Part shown: piece after piece, positions 1-5,015 of the stretch
How positions within the stretch are numbered: position 1 is the first letter of the stretch
Layout: each line of letters starts with the position of its first letter
Assembly (NCBI GenBank): GCA_030831135.1
Contig: JAURLR010000165.1
Span: forward strand, 1-5,015
From: Alphaproteobacteria bacterium
GTDB taxonomy: Bacteria; Pseudomonadota; Alphaproteobacteria; UBA6615
Direction: 5' to 3'
DNA length: 5,015 nt
Program-made: the position numbers and the translations under genes
The notes under the pieces: generated by a model
Database searches by the model: none
Seen by the model: the letters and a program-made list of their open reading frames with translations, nothing else
Told to the model about the DNA's origin: nothing

Positions 1-1037
1 AGCGGGACCGGACCGATCGACAATATGCGGCCCTGAATTGTAACGGGAACCTTCGCTTCGGGAAGTCCGCCATTGGCGGGCGCGCGCGTGAAAACCGCCA
101 GCGCGATGCGCGCAATGGCGGCCTGTGGTGATCGGATTTCCCCGCGCTGCTCAAGCAGGTCGATCAGCGTGTCGAGCCCGGACATCCGGGCGGAAAATGC
201 CCCCTCGGGTTGCAGCGCATCGTCGAGAGCCAGAGTCCCGTCGCCGGCGAAACGCAAGGGCCCCCAACTCAATTCCAGGCTTTCGACCTCAAGGGTCCCG
301 CCAGCATCCCGCCAGCGCGCCAGGCTTTCCGGTGAGATGTCTTCGATGGCAAACGGTCCGCGCAGGGATAATTGTCCGGCGAAGGTCGTGATCTCGCTGC
401 CCAGCGTCCGCGCAATATTGACGTCCAGAGGAACGGCGGCCAGATCGATCTGGTTCATGATGACAGACAACCGGGCCAAAACCGGATCGGGATGGATCGG
501 GTCCGTGGTGCCGGGCCGGGTGCGATAAGCATAGTCGAACGCCGCCCGTGCGATCCCGATGCGAGATCCTTCGTTGATGTGCAGGTCGAAGGGCTCGGCC
601 AGTCCACGCAACCCCTGAATCCGTCCAGCATCACTGAATTCGAGCACCCCTTTGAGCCTGTCGGATTGGGTTTCGATCTGGAGGTCCGCACCGGGTTCGC
701 TGAATTCCAAACGATGACGTCCCGGTGCGCGGAAGGACACTGCGCCCGGGCCTTCGACAAAAGGCCGGATCGACGTATCGGCGCCCGTCCAGGTGATCGT
801 GCGGTCTATATCGTCCCAGCGGGCGAGCGGCGCGGTAAAGTCGGTGTCGAACCGGATCGGAAAACCGGAAATGGAAAGTGCATCCCAACGCAGAGCCACA
901 CCACGGGCGCGCTGGGTTTCCACGAACGCGTCAATATCTACGCGCAGCTTGTCGGCCAGCCAGAACCAGCCGCCAGCCCAGCCGAGCAGGAGCAGGATCA
1001 AAACGCAGAGAAAAACCAGATACTTTCGCTGGAACAT
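1..1037 (-). CDS. DUF2125 domain protein, membrane-anchored, C-terminus cut by window edge
   Basis: The frame is open from an ATG at 1037 to the left edge, giving 345 complete codons with no stop. An in-frame TAG lies 18 bases upstream of the ATG, so this is the first ATG available; I see no strong Shine-Dalgarno sequence. Residues 1-5 are short and basic, and residues 6-27 form one hydrophobic segment (a signal anchor), so the rest should lie in the periplasm. Two stretches look typical of DUF2125: residues 45-64 (RGVALRW...SGFPIRFD) and 242-294 (WRDAGGTLEVESLELSWGPL, then GTLALD..LQPEG). The visible end, LSIGPVPL, resembles the usual C-terminus of the family, whose members are roughly 330-350 residues, so only a few residues should be missing. 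Third positions are strongly G/C, as expected of a real gene. The family's function is unknown. It is transcribed divergently from the ChaC-type gene. The family call rests on remembered motifs, not on a search. Confidence 0.85.
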   Translation of the reverse strand, partial: MFQRKYLVFLCVLILLLLGWAGGWFWLADKLRVDIDAFVETQRARGVALRWDALSISGFPIRFDTDFTAPLARWDDIDRTITWTGADTSIRPFVEGPGAVSFRAPGRHRLEFSEPGADLQIETQSDRLKGVLEFSDAGRIQGLRGLAEPFDLHINEGSRIGIARAAFDYAYRTRPGTTDPIHPDPVLARLSVIMNQIDLAAVPLDVNIARTLGSEITTFAGQLSLRGPFAIEDISPESLARWRDAGGTLEVESLELSWGPLRFAGDGTLALDDALQPEGAFSARMSGLDTLIDLLEQRGEIRSPQAAIARIALAVFTRAPANGGLPEAKVPVTIQGRILSIGPVP

Positions 1038-1128
1038 GCGGTCCCGTATGAACTAGAAGCAAGATAGACAACCTAGCGATGCGCCTTCTTGCGGTCGAGA
1101 CATAGTGAACCCGGGCCCCATCCCTTTC
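1038..1128. promoter_or_regulatory. Divergent intergenic region, presumed promoters
   Basis: This 91-base gap separates the divergent starts of the DUF2125 gene (1037, minus) and the ChaC-type gene (1129, plus; an alternative GTG start is at 1105). It must carry at least the start of both transcripts unless these begin inside the genes. I could not identify a convincing -35/-10 pair on either strand. A weak minus-strand TTGTCT at about 1071-1076 has no good -10 partner. A 6-base inverted repeat (GCAAGA 1059-1064, TCTTGC 1087-1092) is too short to call an operator. Confidence 0.4.
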
Positions 1129-1779
1129 ATGACTGACCCCAAACGCCAGCCTGATTTGCGTCACCTGACCGATCAGTACGAGCTCACCGAGGATGAACTG
1201 CAGACGACCCTTGCGGCGGTCATGGCGACCCATCCCAAGGACGAAGATCTCTGGGTTTTCGGGTACGGGTCGTTGATGTGGCAGCCGGAATTTCCGTTCT
1301 CAGAGCGAAGCCTGGCCACGGTTCACGGCTTTCACCGGTCGTTCTGCGTCTATTCCCATATCTGGCGCGGTACGCGCGAGCATCCGGGCCTGGTCCTGGG
1401 GCTGGACAATGGGGGATCGTGTCGGGGAGTGGCCTATCGTGTCAGCGCGGCGGGCGCGGCGGCGACGGTCGAGTATCTCATTCGCCGAGAAATGGTCACC
1501 CGGGTCTATATTCCGAGATGGGTCACGGCGCGCATCGGATCGCGGGTAATACGCGCCCACACCTACACGGCCGCGCACAACCATGTGCAATATGCGGGCA
1601 AGCTGGAAGACGACATCGCGTTGCACCATATTCTCCAGGGTCATGGTCGCGGAGGGGCAAATACCGAGTATCTGCGCAATACCGTTGGACATCTTGAGGA
1701 ACTCGGAATCACGGATCGGCCATTGAGCCGATTGTGTCGGCTGATTGACGGCCGGGCGCCGCGTACGCCTGAGAAATAG
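1129..1779 (+). CDS. chaC: ChaC-type glutathione-specific gamma-glutamylcyclotransferase
   Basis: From the ATG at 1129 this encodes 216 residues. ChaC enzymes cleave the gamma-glutamyl bond of glutathione in the cytoplasm, giving 5-oxoproline and Cys-Gly. Residues 41-51 read DLWVFGYGSLMW, the substrate-binding YGSL loop of the family. The block GLVLGLDNGGSCRGVAYRV (about 87-105) and the segment YLIRREMVTRVYIPRW (about 116-131) also match. The Glu of REM (about residue 121) corresponds to the catalytic glutamate. HNHVQYAGKL (about 150-159) and QGHGRGGANTEYL (about 170-182) are further family blocks. No signal peptide is seen. A GTG at 1105 would add eight residues (MNPGPIPF), but alphaproteobacterial homologues commonly begin MTDP, as here at 1129, so I prefer the ATG; ribosome-binding sites do not decide it. 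All key residues are present and nothing is truncated. The gene stands alone on its strand. The family call is firm; the glutathione-specific activity is inferred from the family. Confidence 0.92.
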   Translation: MTDPKRQPDLRHLTDQYELTEDELQTTLAAVMATHPKDEDLWVFGYGSLMWQPEFPFSERSLATVHGFHRSFCVYSHIWRGTREHPGLVLGLDNGGSCRGVAYRVSAAGAAATVEYLIRREMVTRVYIPRWVTARIGSRVIRAHTYTAAHNHVQYAGKLEDDIALHHILQGHGRGGANTEYLRNTVGHLEELGITDRPLSRLCRLIDGRAPRTPEK

Positions 1780-1788
1780 TCCGTTTTT

Positions 1789-1800
1789 GTGCTTCGGCAC
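1789..1800. repeat. Short hairpin with UUCG tetraloop after chaC
   Basis: GTGC-TTCG-GCAC forms a perfect 4-base-pair stem closed by the very stable cUUCGg loop, ten bases after the ChaC-type stop codon. The T-run (1784-1788) comes before the hairpin on the plus strand, so this is not a canonical intrinsic terminator. It could protect the 3' end of the chaC transcript, or be chance. Confidence 0.3.
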
Positions 1801-1838
1801 CCTATCTTGTGTCAGCAGCGTCCGGCTCCGAGATACGA

Positions 1839-1851
1839 TTTATCCACAGGC
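1839..1851 (+). repeat. 13-base direct repeat, left copy
   Basis: TTTATCCACAGGC occurs here and again identically at 2130-2142, in the same orientation and 291 bases apart. Both copies contain a perfect DnaA box. The two copies bracket the AT-rich core of the gap. Confidence 0.85.
1840..1848 (+). promoter_or_regulatory. DnaA box 1, perfect TTATCCACA
   Basis: The nonamer TTATCCACA is identical to the high-affinity DnaA box. It lies about 60 bases past the ChaC-type stop in non-coding sequence, in the same orientation as the second box at 2131-2139. The sequence match is exact; binding is inferred. By chance one such 9-mer is expected about once per 130 kb counting both strands, so two this close together are unlikely to be accidental. 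Confidence 0.6.
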
Positions 1852-1920
1852 GATTTTTGTGGGGAGTAAACGCGGGTCTGACAGGGCGTCATCCGTTGGT
1901 GAATGAAGTGGCGGAGGACG

Positions 1921-1933
1921 AATCAGACGCTTG
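1921..1933 (+). promoter_or_regulatory. Candidate IHF-binding site
   Basis: AATCAGACGCTTG matches the IHF consensus WATCAANNNNTTR at all specified positions except one (G for A at position 6). It lies between the two DnaA boxes, at the left side of the AT-rich core. DnaA boxes with IHF sites occur together in origins and in titration or regulatory loci such as E. coli datA. The consensus is degenerate, so a single site is weak evidence. The octamer AATCAGAC recurs at 1973-1980 without the TTR half. Confidence 0.3.
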
Positions 1934-1981
1934 TATGTCGATTTGGCACCTTTCGTACAATGCCGGCAAAGCAATCAGACT

Positions 1982-2025
1982 TGGTGTTTTTTGAGCTTTG
2001 GCAAATTTTCGCAAGTAAAACACCA
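1982..2025. repeat. 9-base-arm inverted repeat in AT-rich core
   Basis: TGGTGTTTT at 1982-1990 is the exact reverse complement of AAAACACCA at 2017-2025, with 26 bases between. The spacer holds a near-palindrome at 1998-2014 (TTGGCAAATTTTCGCAA), so the element could fold as a cruciform or as an RNA hairpin on either strand. It sits in the most AT-rich part of the gap. No U-run follows either arm in the transcribed direction, so it is not a standard terminator. Confidence 0.5.
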
Positions 2026-2111
2026 CAAGGATTATATGAGGCGTTCATACATTCGATGGATGCTCTGGTTTATTACGCGCGTATTACAAAGGCGGCTTGC
2101 CAGGGTGCGGT

Positions 2112-2128
2112 TTGTGGTTACTCCACAA
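2112..2128. repeat. Inverted repeat TTGTGG-TTACT-CCACAA over the acyltransferase stop codon
   Basis: Six-base arms (2112-2117 and 2123-2128) flank a 5-base loop that contains the TAA stop (2118-2120) of the minus-strand acyltransferase gene. Each arm includes a degenerate DnaA-like half-site: TACTCCACA on the plus strand at 2119-2127 and GTAACCACA on the minus strand at 2113-2121, each 7/9 to the perfect box. The element directly adjoins the perfect box at 2131-2139. No T-run follows it in the minus direction, so I do not call a terminator. Confidence 0.5.
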
Positions 2129-2864
2129 CTTTATCCACAGGCATCTTCACGTTCTGGGGCGTCAGGGCATCCGCGATCAACCGGTCCGTCGCAGATTCAA
2201 TCGATGACTCAAGGGCTTGGACAAAATCGCGGCGTGGCAGGGCCGCTGGCAATGGTGGCAGGAATTCGATGGTAATCCTGCCGGGGCGAAACGCGAGAGA
2301 GCGACGGGGCCAGAACAGGCCGGAATTCAGCGCCGCAGGGACAACCGGAACATCGAGGGCGGACTGCAAGGCTGCAACGCCGGCGTGATAGGGCTGCGCG
2401 GTTCCCGGCGCGACCCGTGTGCCCTCCGGGTAGATCACGACGGGACGGCCGTCGGACAGGCGATCTCGTGCTGCTGCCACCATTTTCCGCAAGGCCGCGA
2501 TGCCGCCGGACCGGTCGATGGGGATGTGCCGTGCGCGCAGCAGACACCAGCCAAAAAGTGGAATCCATGTGAGCTCGCGTTTGAGCACGATCGCGCCATC
2601 CGGGATGATGAGGTTGATGGCCAGCGTGTCCCAGGCCGATTGGTGTTTGACCGCAAACAGGGCGGGACCGTCGGGAATATGCTCGCGCCCGCGCACCTCG
2701 TGGGTCACCCCGACGGTGACCCGCAGCAACCAGAGTGAAATGCGGACCCAGAAACGACTATAGGCCAGCAACATACGCGGTGGGCCAAACAGGAACGGCA
2801 GAACCAGAATCCCCATCAGGGTTGTCCAGCTGTAAAACAGCACGGTGAAAAGGACTGCACGCAT
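2118..2864 (-). CDS. plsC: PlsC-family lysophospholipid (1-acyl-glycerol-3-phosphate) acyltransferase
   Basis: This 248-residue membrane-associated protein would transfer an acyl chain to a lysophospholipid, most likely 1-acyl-glycerol-3-phosphate to give phosphatidic acid. All four acyltransferase motifs are present in order: KHQSAWDT with the catalytic H74 and D79 (HX4D), HIPIDRSGG at about 113-121, YPEGTR at 145-150, and VVPAALNSG at about 174-182. Hydrophobic segments at about 5-25 and 40-52 fit N-terminal membrane attachment. Length is normal for the family. It starts at ATG 2864, three bases after the YdcF-like stop, so it is probably the last gene of the ftsEX string. Its last codons (MPVDKVVE) are encoded by the right 13-base repeat and DnaA box, and its stop lies in a small inverted repeat. 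The acyl acceptor is not settled: homologues include ornithine-lipid and other lysophospholipid acyltransferases, so the symbol is a family label. Confidence 0.92.
   Translation of the reverse strand: MRAVLFTVLFYSWTTLMGILVLPFLFGPPRMLLAYSRFWVRISLWLLRVTVGVTHEVRGREHIPDGPALFAVKHQSAWDTLAINLIIPDGAIVLKRELTWIPLFGWCLLRARHIPIDRSGGIAALRKMVAAARDRLSDGRPVVIYPEGTRVAPGTAQPYHAGVAALQSALDVPVVPAALNSGLFWPRRSLAFRPGRITIEFLPPLPAALPRRDFVQALESSIESATDRLIADALTPQNVKMPVDKVVE
2130..2142 (+). repeat. 13-base direct repeat, right copy, inside the plsC-like gene
   Basis: TTTATCCACAGGC is identical to 1839-1851. This copy lies in the last codons of the minus-strand acyltransferase gene, where it encodes roughly Pro-Val-Asp-Lys near the C-terminus. 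Confidence 0.85.
2131..2139 (+). promoter_or_regulatory. DnaA box 2, perfect TTATCCACA
   Basis: This is an exact high-affinity DnaA box in the same orientation as the one at 1840-1848. It lies within the coding end of the minus-strand acyltransferase gene and beside two overlapping 7/9 boxes at 2113-2127. The dense TGTGG/CCACA packing over 2113-2139 makes DnaA binding more plausible than a lone box would; binding itself is inferred. Confidence 0.6.
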
Positions 2865-2867
2865 GGT

Positions 2868-3479
2868 CTAGATACGCGCCAGAAGCCGGGTGGTGACCAG
2901 TTGCAGCCGGATCGCGAGATACTTTGTGTATTCGCCAGCGAGGAGCATTGCGGTTCCGGGGCGCGACCACCAGCCGTCCAGCCGGATATTGCGCACGCTC
3001 ACCGGCTCGGCAAGAATTTGTGTATGTGGCAAGCGGCGTTTGAACTCGAGCAGACTGCGCGGCATGTGGAAGTCGGAGGTCACGAGCCGGATGCTGGAAA
3101 TATTCCGGCTGGCGGCCCAGCCAGCCGCCTCGATTGCGTTCTCCCGGGTGTCACGGGCCGCACGTCCCAATGTCACGCAGCATTGCTGGATGTCCGGGGA
3201 CAGGTCGGTTTCCGAAATCAGATCCTGCAACCGGACGTCGATACCGACACCGGATATCAGCATCTCGCGTGCTTTGTTGGTGGCCAGTAATTCGACGCCC
3301 CGGTCGATTCGTCCCGCGCCGCCCGTGAGCACCACAACGGCGTCGGTGATGCCTGTCTCTGGCGCGGCGCGCGGAATTTTTTCCACGAACATGAACAATC
3401 CGGTGAGCCAGGAGATCGCAATCAGCAGCGCGAGACCTGCGATGATCCGCCCGCGCCGGGATTTTTGCCTGCGCATCAC
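2868..3479 (-). CDS. YdcF-like (DUF218) membrane-anchored protein
   Basis: The protein has 203 residues. Residues 1-11 are strongly basic and 12-32 form one membrane segment, leaving the DUF218 domain most likely in the periplasm. Domain blocks in order are DAVVVLTGGAGRIDRGVELL (46-65), LISGVG (75-80), the region CCVTLGRAARDTRENA (100-115), and the segment LVTSDFHMPRS (132-142), followed by EYTKYLA (183-189). These match the DUF218 pattern of a glycine-rich first loop, an acidic/asparagine stretch (T.ENA) and a TS..HM.R motif. DUF218 members such as SanA, ElyC and YdcF are linked to envelope integrity or barrier function in E. coli, but the reaction is not established. The start is GTG 3479 (GTGA, 4-base overlap with the ftsX stop) or the next codon, ATG 3476 (TGATG, 1-base overlap). 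Both imply coupling to ftsX, and the proteins differ by one residue. Confidence 0.88.
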   Translation of the reverse strand: MMRRQKSRRGRIIAGLALLIAISWLTGLFMFVEKIPRAAPETGITDAVVVLTGGAGRIDRGVELLATNKAREMLISGVGIDVRLQDLISETDLSPDIQQCCVTLGRAARDTRENAIEAAGWAASRNISSIRLVTSDFHMPRSLLEFKRRLPHTQILAEPVSVRNIRLDGWWSRPGTAMLLAGEYTKYLAIRLQLVTTRLLARI

Positions 3480-4351
3480 GGCATCCGCGCGAGTGCCCGT
3501 AGAACGGTCATGCGGGCAGTCAGCATGGCGATGGCCACGGCCCCGGCCGGAACCAGCAACAGGACCAGCCAGCCAAGGGGTGAAAGGGACAAGTCGGGGA
3601 GAAACGCTGCATCGATCCCGCGACCGATCCAGCCGAAGGACAACAGGACGATGGCCGCGCTGATACCTCCGGCAACGCCGCCACGCAGCGCCAGCATCAA
3701 GGCCTGCAGCTGGAACTGGCTTGCGATATAGGTGTCGGGAGCTCCCATCTGGTGGAGCAGTTCGATGATCGCGCTGTGCACGGCGAGGCCGCTTCGGGTG
3801 GTGAAGATCACTGCGATCACGGCCGCAGAGGCAATCAGTGCGAGAATGGCAAAGGCGAGCATTTCTGCTGTTCGGGCAAGGGTAATCAGCGCCGAGAGCC
3901 AGGCGCGATGGTCGTCCACTGTCACATCGGGAACGGTTTCGGCGAGCCGGGCGCGCAGCAGGATGGGATCAATCCGTGCACCGGGTGTGATTTCAAGATC
4001 AATCAGATCGGGGACCGGCAAACCGGCGGTCACCACCCCTTCGCCCAGCCATGGAATCAGCAGCGCGCGCGCTTCGGCATCGGGAACGATCCGTACCGCT
4101 GCAACGCCCGGTGTTTTCTCGAGTATGGCGGCCAGTGATTGGGTGGATTCGTCACTTGCCGCATGCTGGGGGATCTGGACTGTCATTCGGCCCGTCAGGG
4201 TGTTGTCCCAGGCGTTGACCGCGTTGGAGACGACCAGCGCGGCGGCGAACATGAGGACGCCCAGAAACACCATCAGCGCCACGATCCAGGGCAGGAATCG
4301 CGTGGACTGGTCACGCTCAAACGGCAGATCGCTGCGACGACCGCGGATCAC
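3476..4351 (-). CDS. ftsX: Cell division protein FtsX (FtsEX membrane subunit)
   Basis: FtsX is the membrane subunit of the FtsEX complex, which couples cytoplasmic ATP hydrolysis by FtsE to control of peptidoglycan hydrolases at division. The 291 residues show the FtsX layout: a basic N-terminus, TM1 at about 20-45, a periplasmic domain at about 46-160, then TM2 at about 162-185, TM3 at about 215-240 and TM4 at about 258-279. The stretch ending TM2 and after (TTRSGLAVHSAIIELLHQMGA, about 184-204) resembles the conserved FtsX cytoplasmic coupling segment with its I.LL..GA pattern. It starts with GTG at 4351, overlapping the ftsE stop by four bases (GTGA). FtsX sequences diverge strongly, so the call relies on topology and on the adjacent FtsE. 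The periplasmic partner, often an EnvC-like or M23 peptidase activator, is not in this window. Confidence 0.93.
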   Translation of the reverse strand: MIRGRRSDLPFERDQSTRFLPWIVALMVFLGVLMFAAALVVSNAVNAWDNTLTGRMTVQIPQHAASDESTQSLAAILEKTPGVAAVRIVPDAEARALLIPWLGEGVVTAGLPVPDLIDLEITPGARIDPILLRARLAETVPDVTVDDHRAWLSALITLARTAEMLAFAILALIASAAVIAVIFTTRSGLAVHSAIIELLHQMGAPDTYIASQFQLQALMLALRGGVAGGISAAIVLLSFGWIGRGIDAAFLPDLSLSPLGWLVLLLVPAGAVAIAMLTARMTVLRALARMP

Positions 4352-5015
4352 GCTGCCCCCCTGGAACCCGCAGCGGGTTCCGCCTTGCGCCGAAGCGTCA
4401 GTTCACCATCATCGAGGCGCAGTACGGGATGACCGAACTTTTCGACCAGCGCGTTGCTATGGGTCGCGATGACGACCGTTGTGCCGGCCTTGTTCAGTTC
4501 TTCGAACAGATACATCAGCCGCACCGCAATCCGGTCATCGACATTGCCGGTCGGTTCGTCGGCCAGCAACAGCTTTGGCCGGTTGATGACGGCGCGCGCG
4601 ATCGCAACGCGCTGCTGCTGTCCGCCCGACAGGGTCGAGGGGCGCGCATCAAGCCGCTCACCCAGACCGACCCAACTCAGCAGTTCTCGGACATGGGTGT
4701 CGATCTCGGTGTGGCGCGCGCCACCGACACGTAGCGGCAGGGCCACGTTCTCGACAGCGGTCAGATGATCAATCAGTCGAAAATCCTGAAACACGACCCC
4801 GATCTTCTGGCGCAATGCGGGCAATTCGGCGCGCGGGGTCATCGAAACATCCCGGTCGAACACATGTACCAGCCCACGCGTGGGGCGCAGGGCAAGATAC
4901 ATCAGTTTGAGGAGTGTCGTTTTTCCCGCACCACTGGACCCGGTCAGGAAGTGGAACGATCCCGGGGCGAGTTTGAAGCTGATATCGCGCAGAACTTCCG
5001 GGCCGACGCCATATC
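4348..5015 (-). CDS. ftsE: Cell division ATP-binding protein FtsE, N-terminus cut by window edge
   Basis: This is the cytoplasmic ATPase of FtsEX. The frame is open to the right edge, with 221 residues visible from 5013; perhaps 10-15 N-terminal residues are missing, since FtsE usually starts just before the visible YGVGPEVLRDISF. The ATG at 4902 is internal and lies after the Walker A motif, so it is not the start. Numbered from the first visible residue: Walker A GSSGAGKT at 25-32, Q-loop VVFQDFRL with Q at 76, signature LSGGQQQR at 128-135, Walker B LLLADEPTGNVD at 148-159 with the catalytic E at 153, and the switch histidine in ATHSN at 185. Walker A has Ser where FtsE commonly has Pro (GPSGAGKT); this should not prevent ATP binding. 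It ends with TGA at 4348, overlapping the ftsX start by four bases. The tail after about 208 is short, basic and Ala/Gly-rich. The promoter lies outside the window. Confidence 0.96.
   Translation of the reverse strand, partial: YGVGPEVLRDISFKLAPGSFHFLTGSSGAGKTTLLKLMYLALRPTRGLVHVFDRDVSMTPRAELPALRQKIGVVFQDFRLIDHLTAVENVALPLRVGGARHTEIDTHVRELLSWVGLGERLDARPSTLSGGQQQRVAIARAVINRPKLLLADEPTGNVDDRIAVRLMYLFEELNKAGTTVVIATHSNALVEKFGHPVLRLDDGELTLRRKAEPAAGSRGAA

Larger units (their letters stand above)
1780..2117. other. 338-base AT-rich convergent intergenic region, candidate DnaA-binding locus
   Basis: This gap lies between the stop of the ChaC-type gene and the stop of the PlsC-type gene. By my count, 1921-2100 is 79/180 G+C (44%) and 1981-2040 is only 21/60, whereas a coding stretch such as 2641-2700 is 41/60. 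It holds a perfect DnaA box at 1840-1848; a second lies just past its right border at 2131-2139. It also holds a near-consensus IHF site, a 9-base-arm inverted repeat and a short UUCG hairpin. Open frames cross it (for example 1903-2388 on the plus strand), but they have mixed third positions, no clear ribosome-binding site, and overlap the acyltransferase gene antisense, so I do not call a gene. No clear rho-independent terminator is seen for either convergent gene. Confidence 0.55.

Noticed and set aside
73..888. Several open frames (73-528, 125-391, 372-1067 plus; 455-760, 631-888 minus) over the DUF2125 region
   Set aside because: They are shadows of the DUF2125 frame on the minus strand, which alone shows coherent protein sequence, domain motifs and G/C-rich third positions.
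1059..1092. Operator-like inverted repeat GCAAGA...TCTTGC between the divergent genes
   Set aside because: Six-base arms 22 bases apart are expected by chance and do not fit a known regulator site.
1789..1800. Intrinsic terminator for chaC
   Set aside because: The stem is only 4 base pairs and the T-run lies before it on the plus strand; no U-run follows on either strand.
1809..1994. A 61-codon plus-strand frame starting at GTG 1809
   Set aside because: No ribosome-binding site, non-coding composition, and it runs across the DnaA box and the AT-rich core without recognisable protein features.
1982..2025. Bidirectional rho-independent terminator
   Set aside because: The arms pair well, but neither transcript direction has a U-run after the 3' arm and the loop is long.
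2074..2083. Palindrome TACGCGCGTA within a TATTAC direct repeat
   Set aside because: The 10-base palindrome is short and built of CGCG, which is common in GC-rich genomes; no partner copies were seen.
3376..3386. Additional DnaA-like box (TTTTCCACG) in the DUF218 gene
   Set aside because: It has one mismatch in the essential CACA end and lies alone in coding sequence that explains it.
4348..4902. A 184-residue ftsE starting at ATG 4902
   Set aside because: The frame continues upstream through a Walker A motif to the window edge, so the true start is outside the window.

Overview
This window looks like an ordinary stretch of chromosome from a GC-rich alphaproteobacterium. The closest fit is Hyphomonadaceae/Maricaulales, Caulobacterales or Rhodobacterales, but the sequence does not fix the family. 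The reasons are the strong G/C preference at third codon positions, a DUF2125 protein (a family I know essentially from alphaproteobacteria), a ChaC protein starting MTDP, and the gene order ftsE-ftsX-ydcF-like-plsC-like. There is no CRISPR array, transposase, tRNA or rRNA.

Layout. Positions 1-1037 (minus strand) hold a DUF2125 membrane-anchored protein that runs off the left edge and lacks only its last residues. It diverges across a 91-base gap from a plus-strand ChaC-type gamma-glutamylcyclotransferase (about 1129-1779). A 338-base gap follows (1780-2117), AT-richer than its surroundings and lying between convergent genes. From the right edge leftward, the minus strand carries a tight gene string: ftsE (start just beyond 5015), ftsX, a YdcF/DUF218 membrane protein, and a PlsC-type lysophospholipid acyltransferase ending at 2118. 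The ftsE/ftsX and ftsX/ydcF-like junctions overlap by 4 bases, and only 3 bases separate the ydcF-like and plsC-like genes. This indicates one operon with translational coupling.

How the genes fit together. FtsE (ATPase) and FtsX (membrane subunit) form the complex that, in studied bacteria, controls peptidoglycan hydrolases during division. The two downstream genes are also envelope genes: one DUF218 protein and one acyltransferase that would make phosphatidic acid or a related lipid. The string therefore reads as a cell-envelope operon. ChaC degrades glutathione, and DUF2125 has no known function; both are transcribed apart from the ftsEX string.

The least ordinary part is the gap at 1780-2117. 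It contains two perfect TTATCCACA DnaA boxes, each inside an identical 13-base direct repeat (TTTATCCACAGGC at 1839-1851 and 2130-2142). These flank an AT-rich core with a 9-base-arm inverted repeat and a near-consensus IHF site. The second box lies inside the last codons of the acyltransferase gene. This looks like a DnaA-binding locus (a titration or regulatory site, or possibly a replication origin). None of the usual alphaproteobacterial origin neighbours such as hemE is visible, so I treat it as a candidate only.
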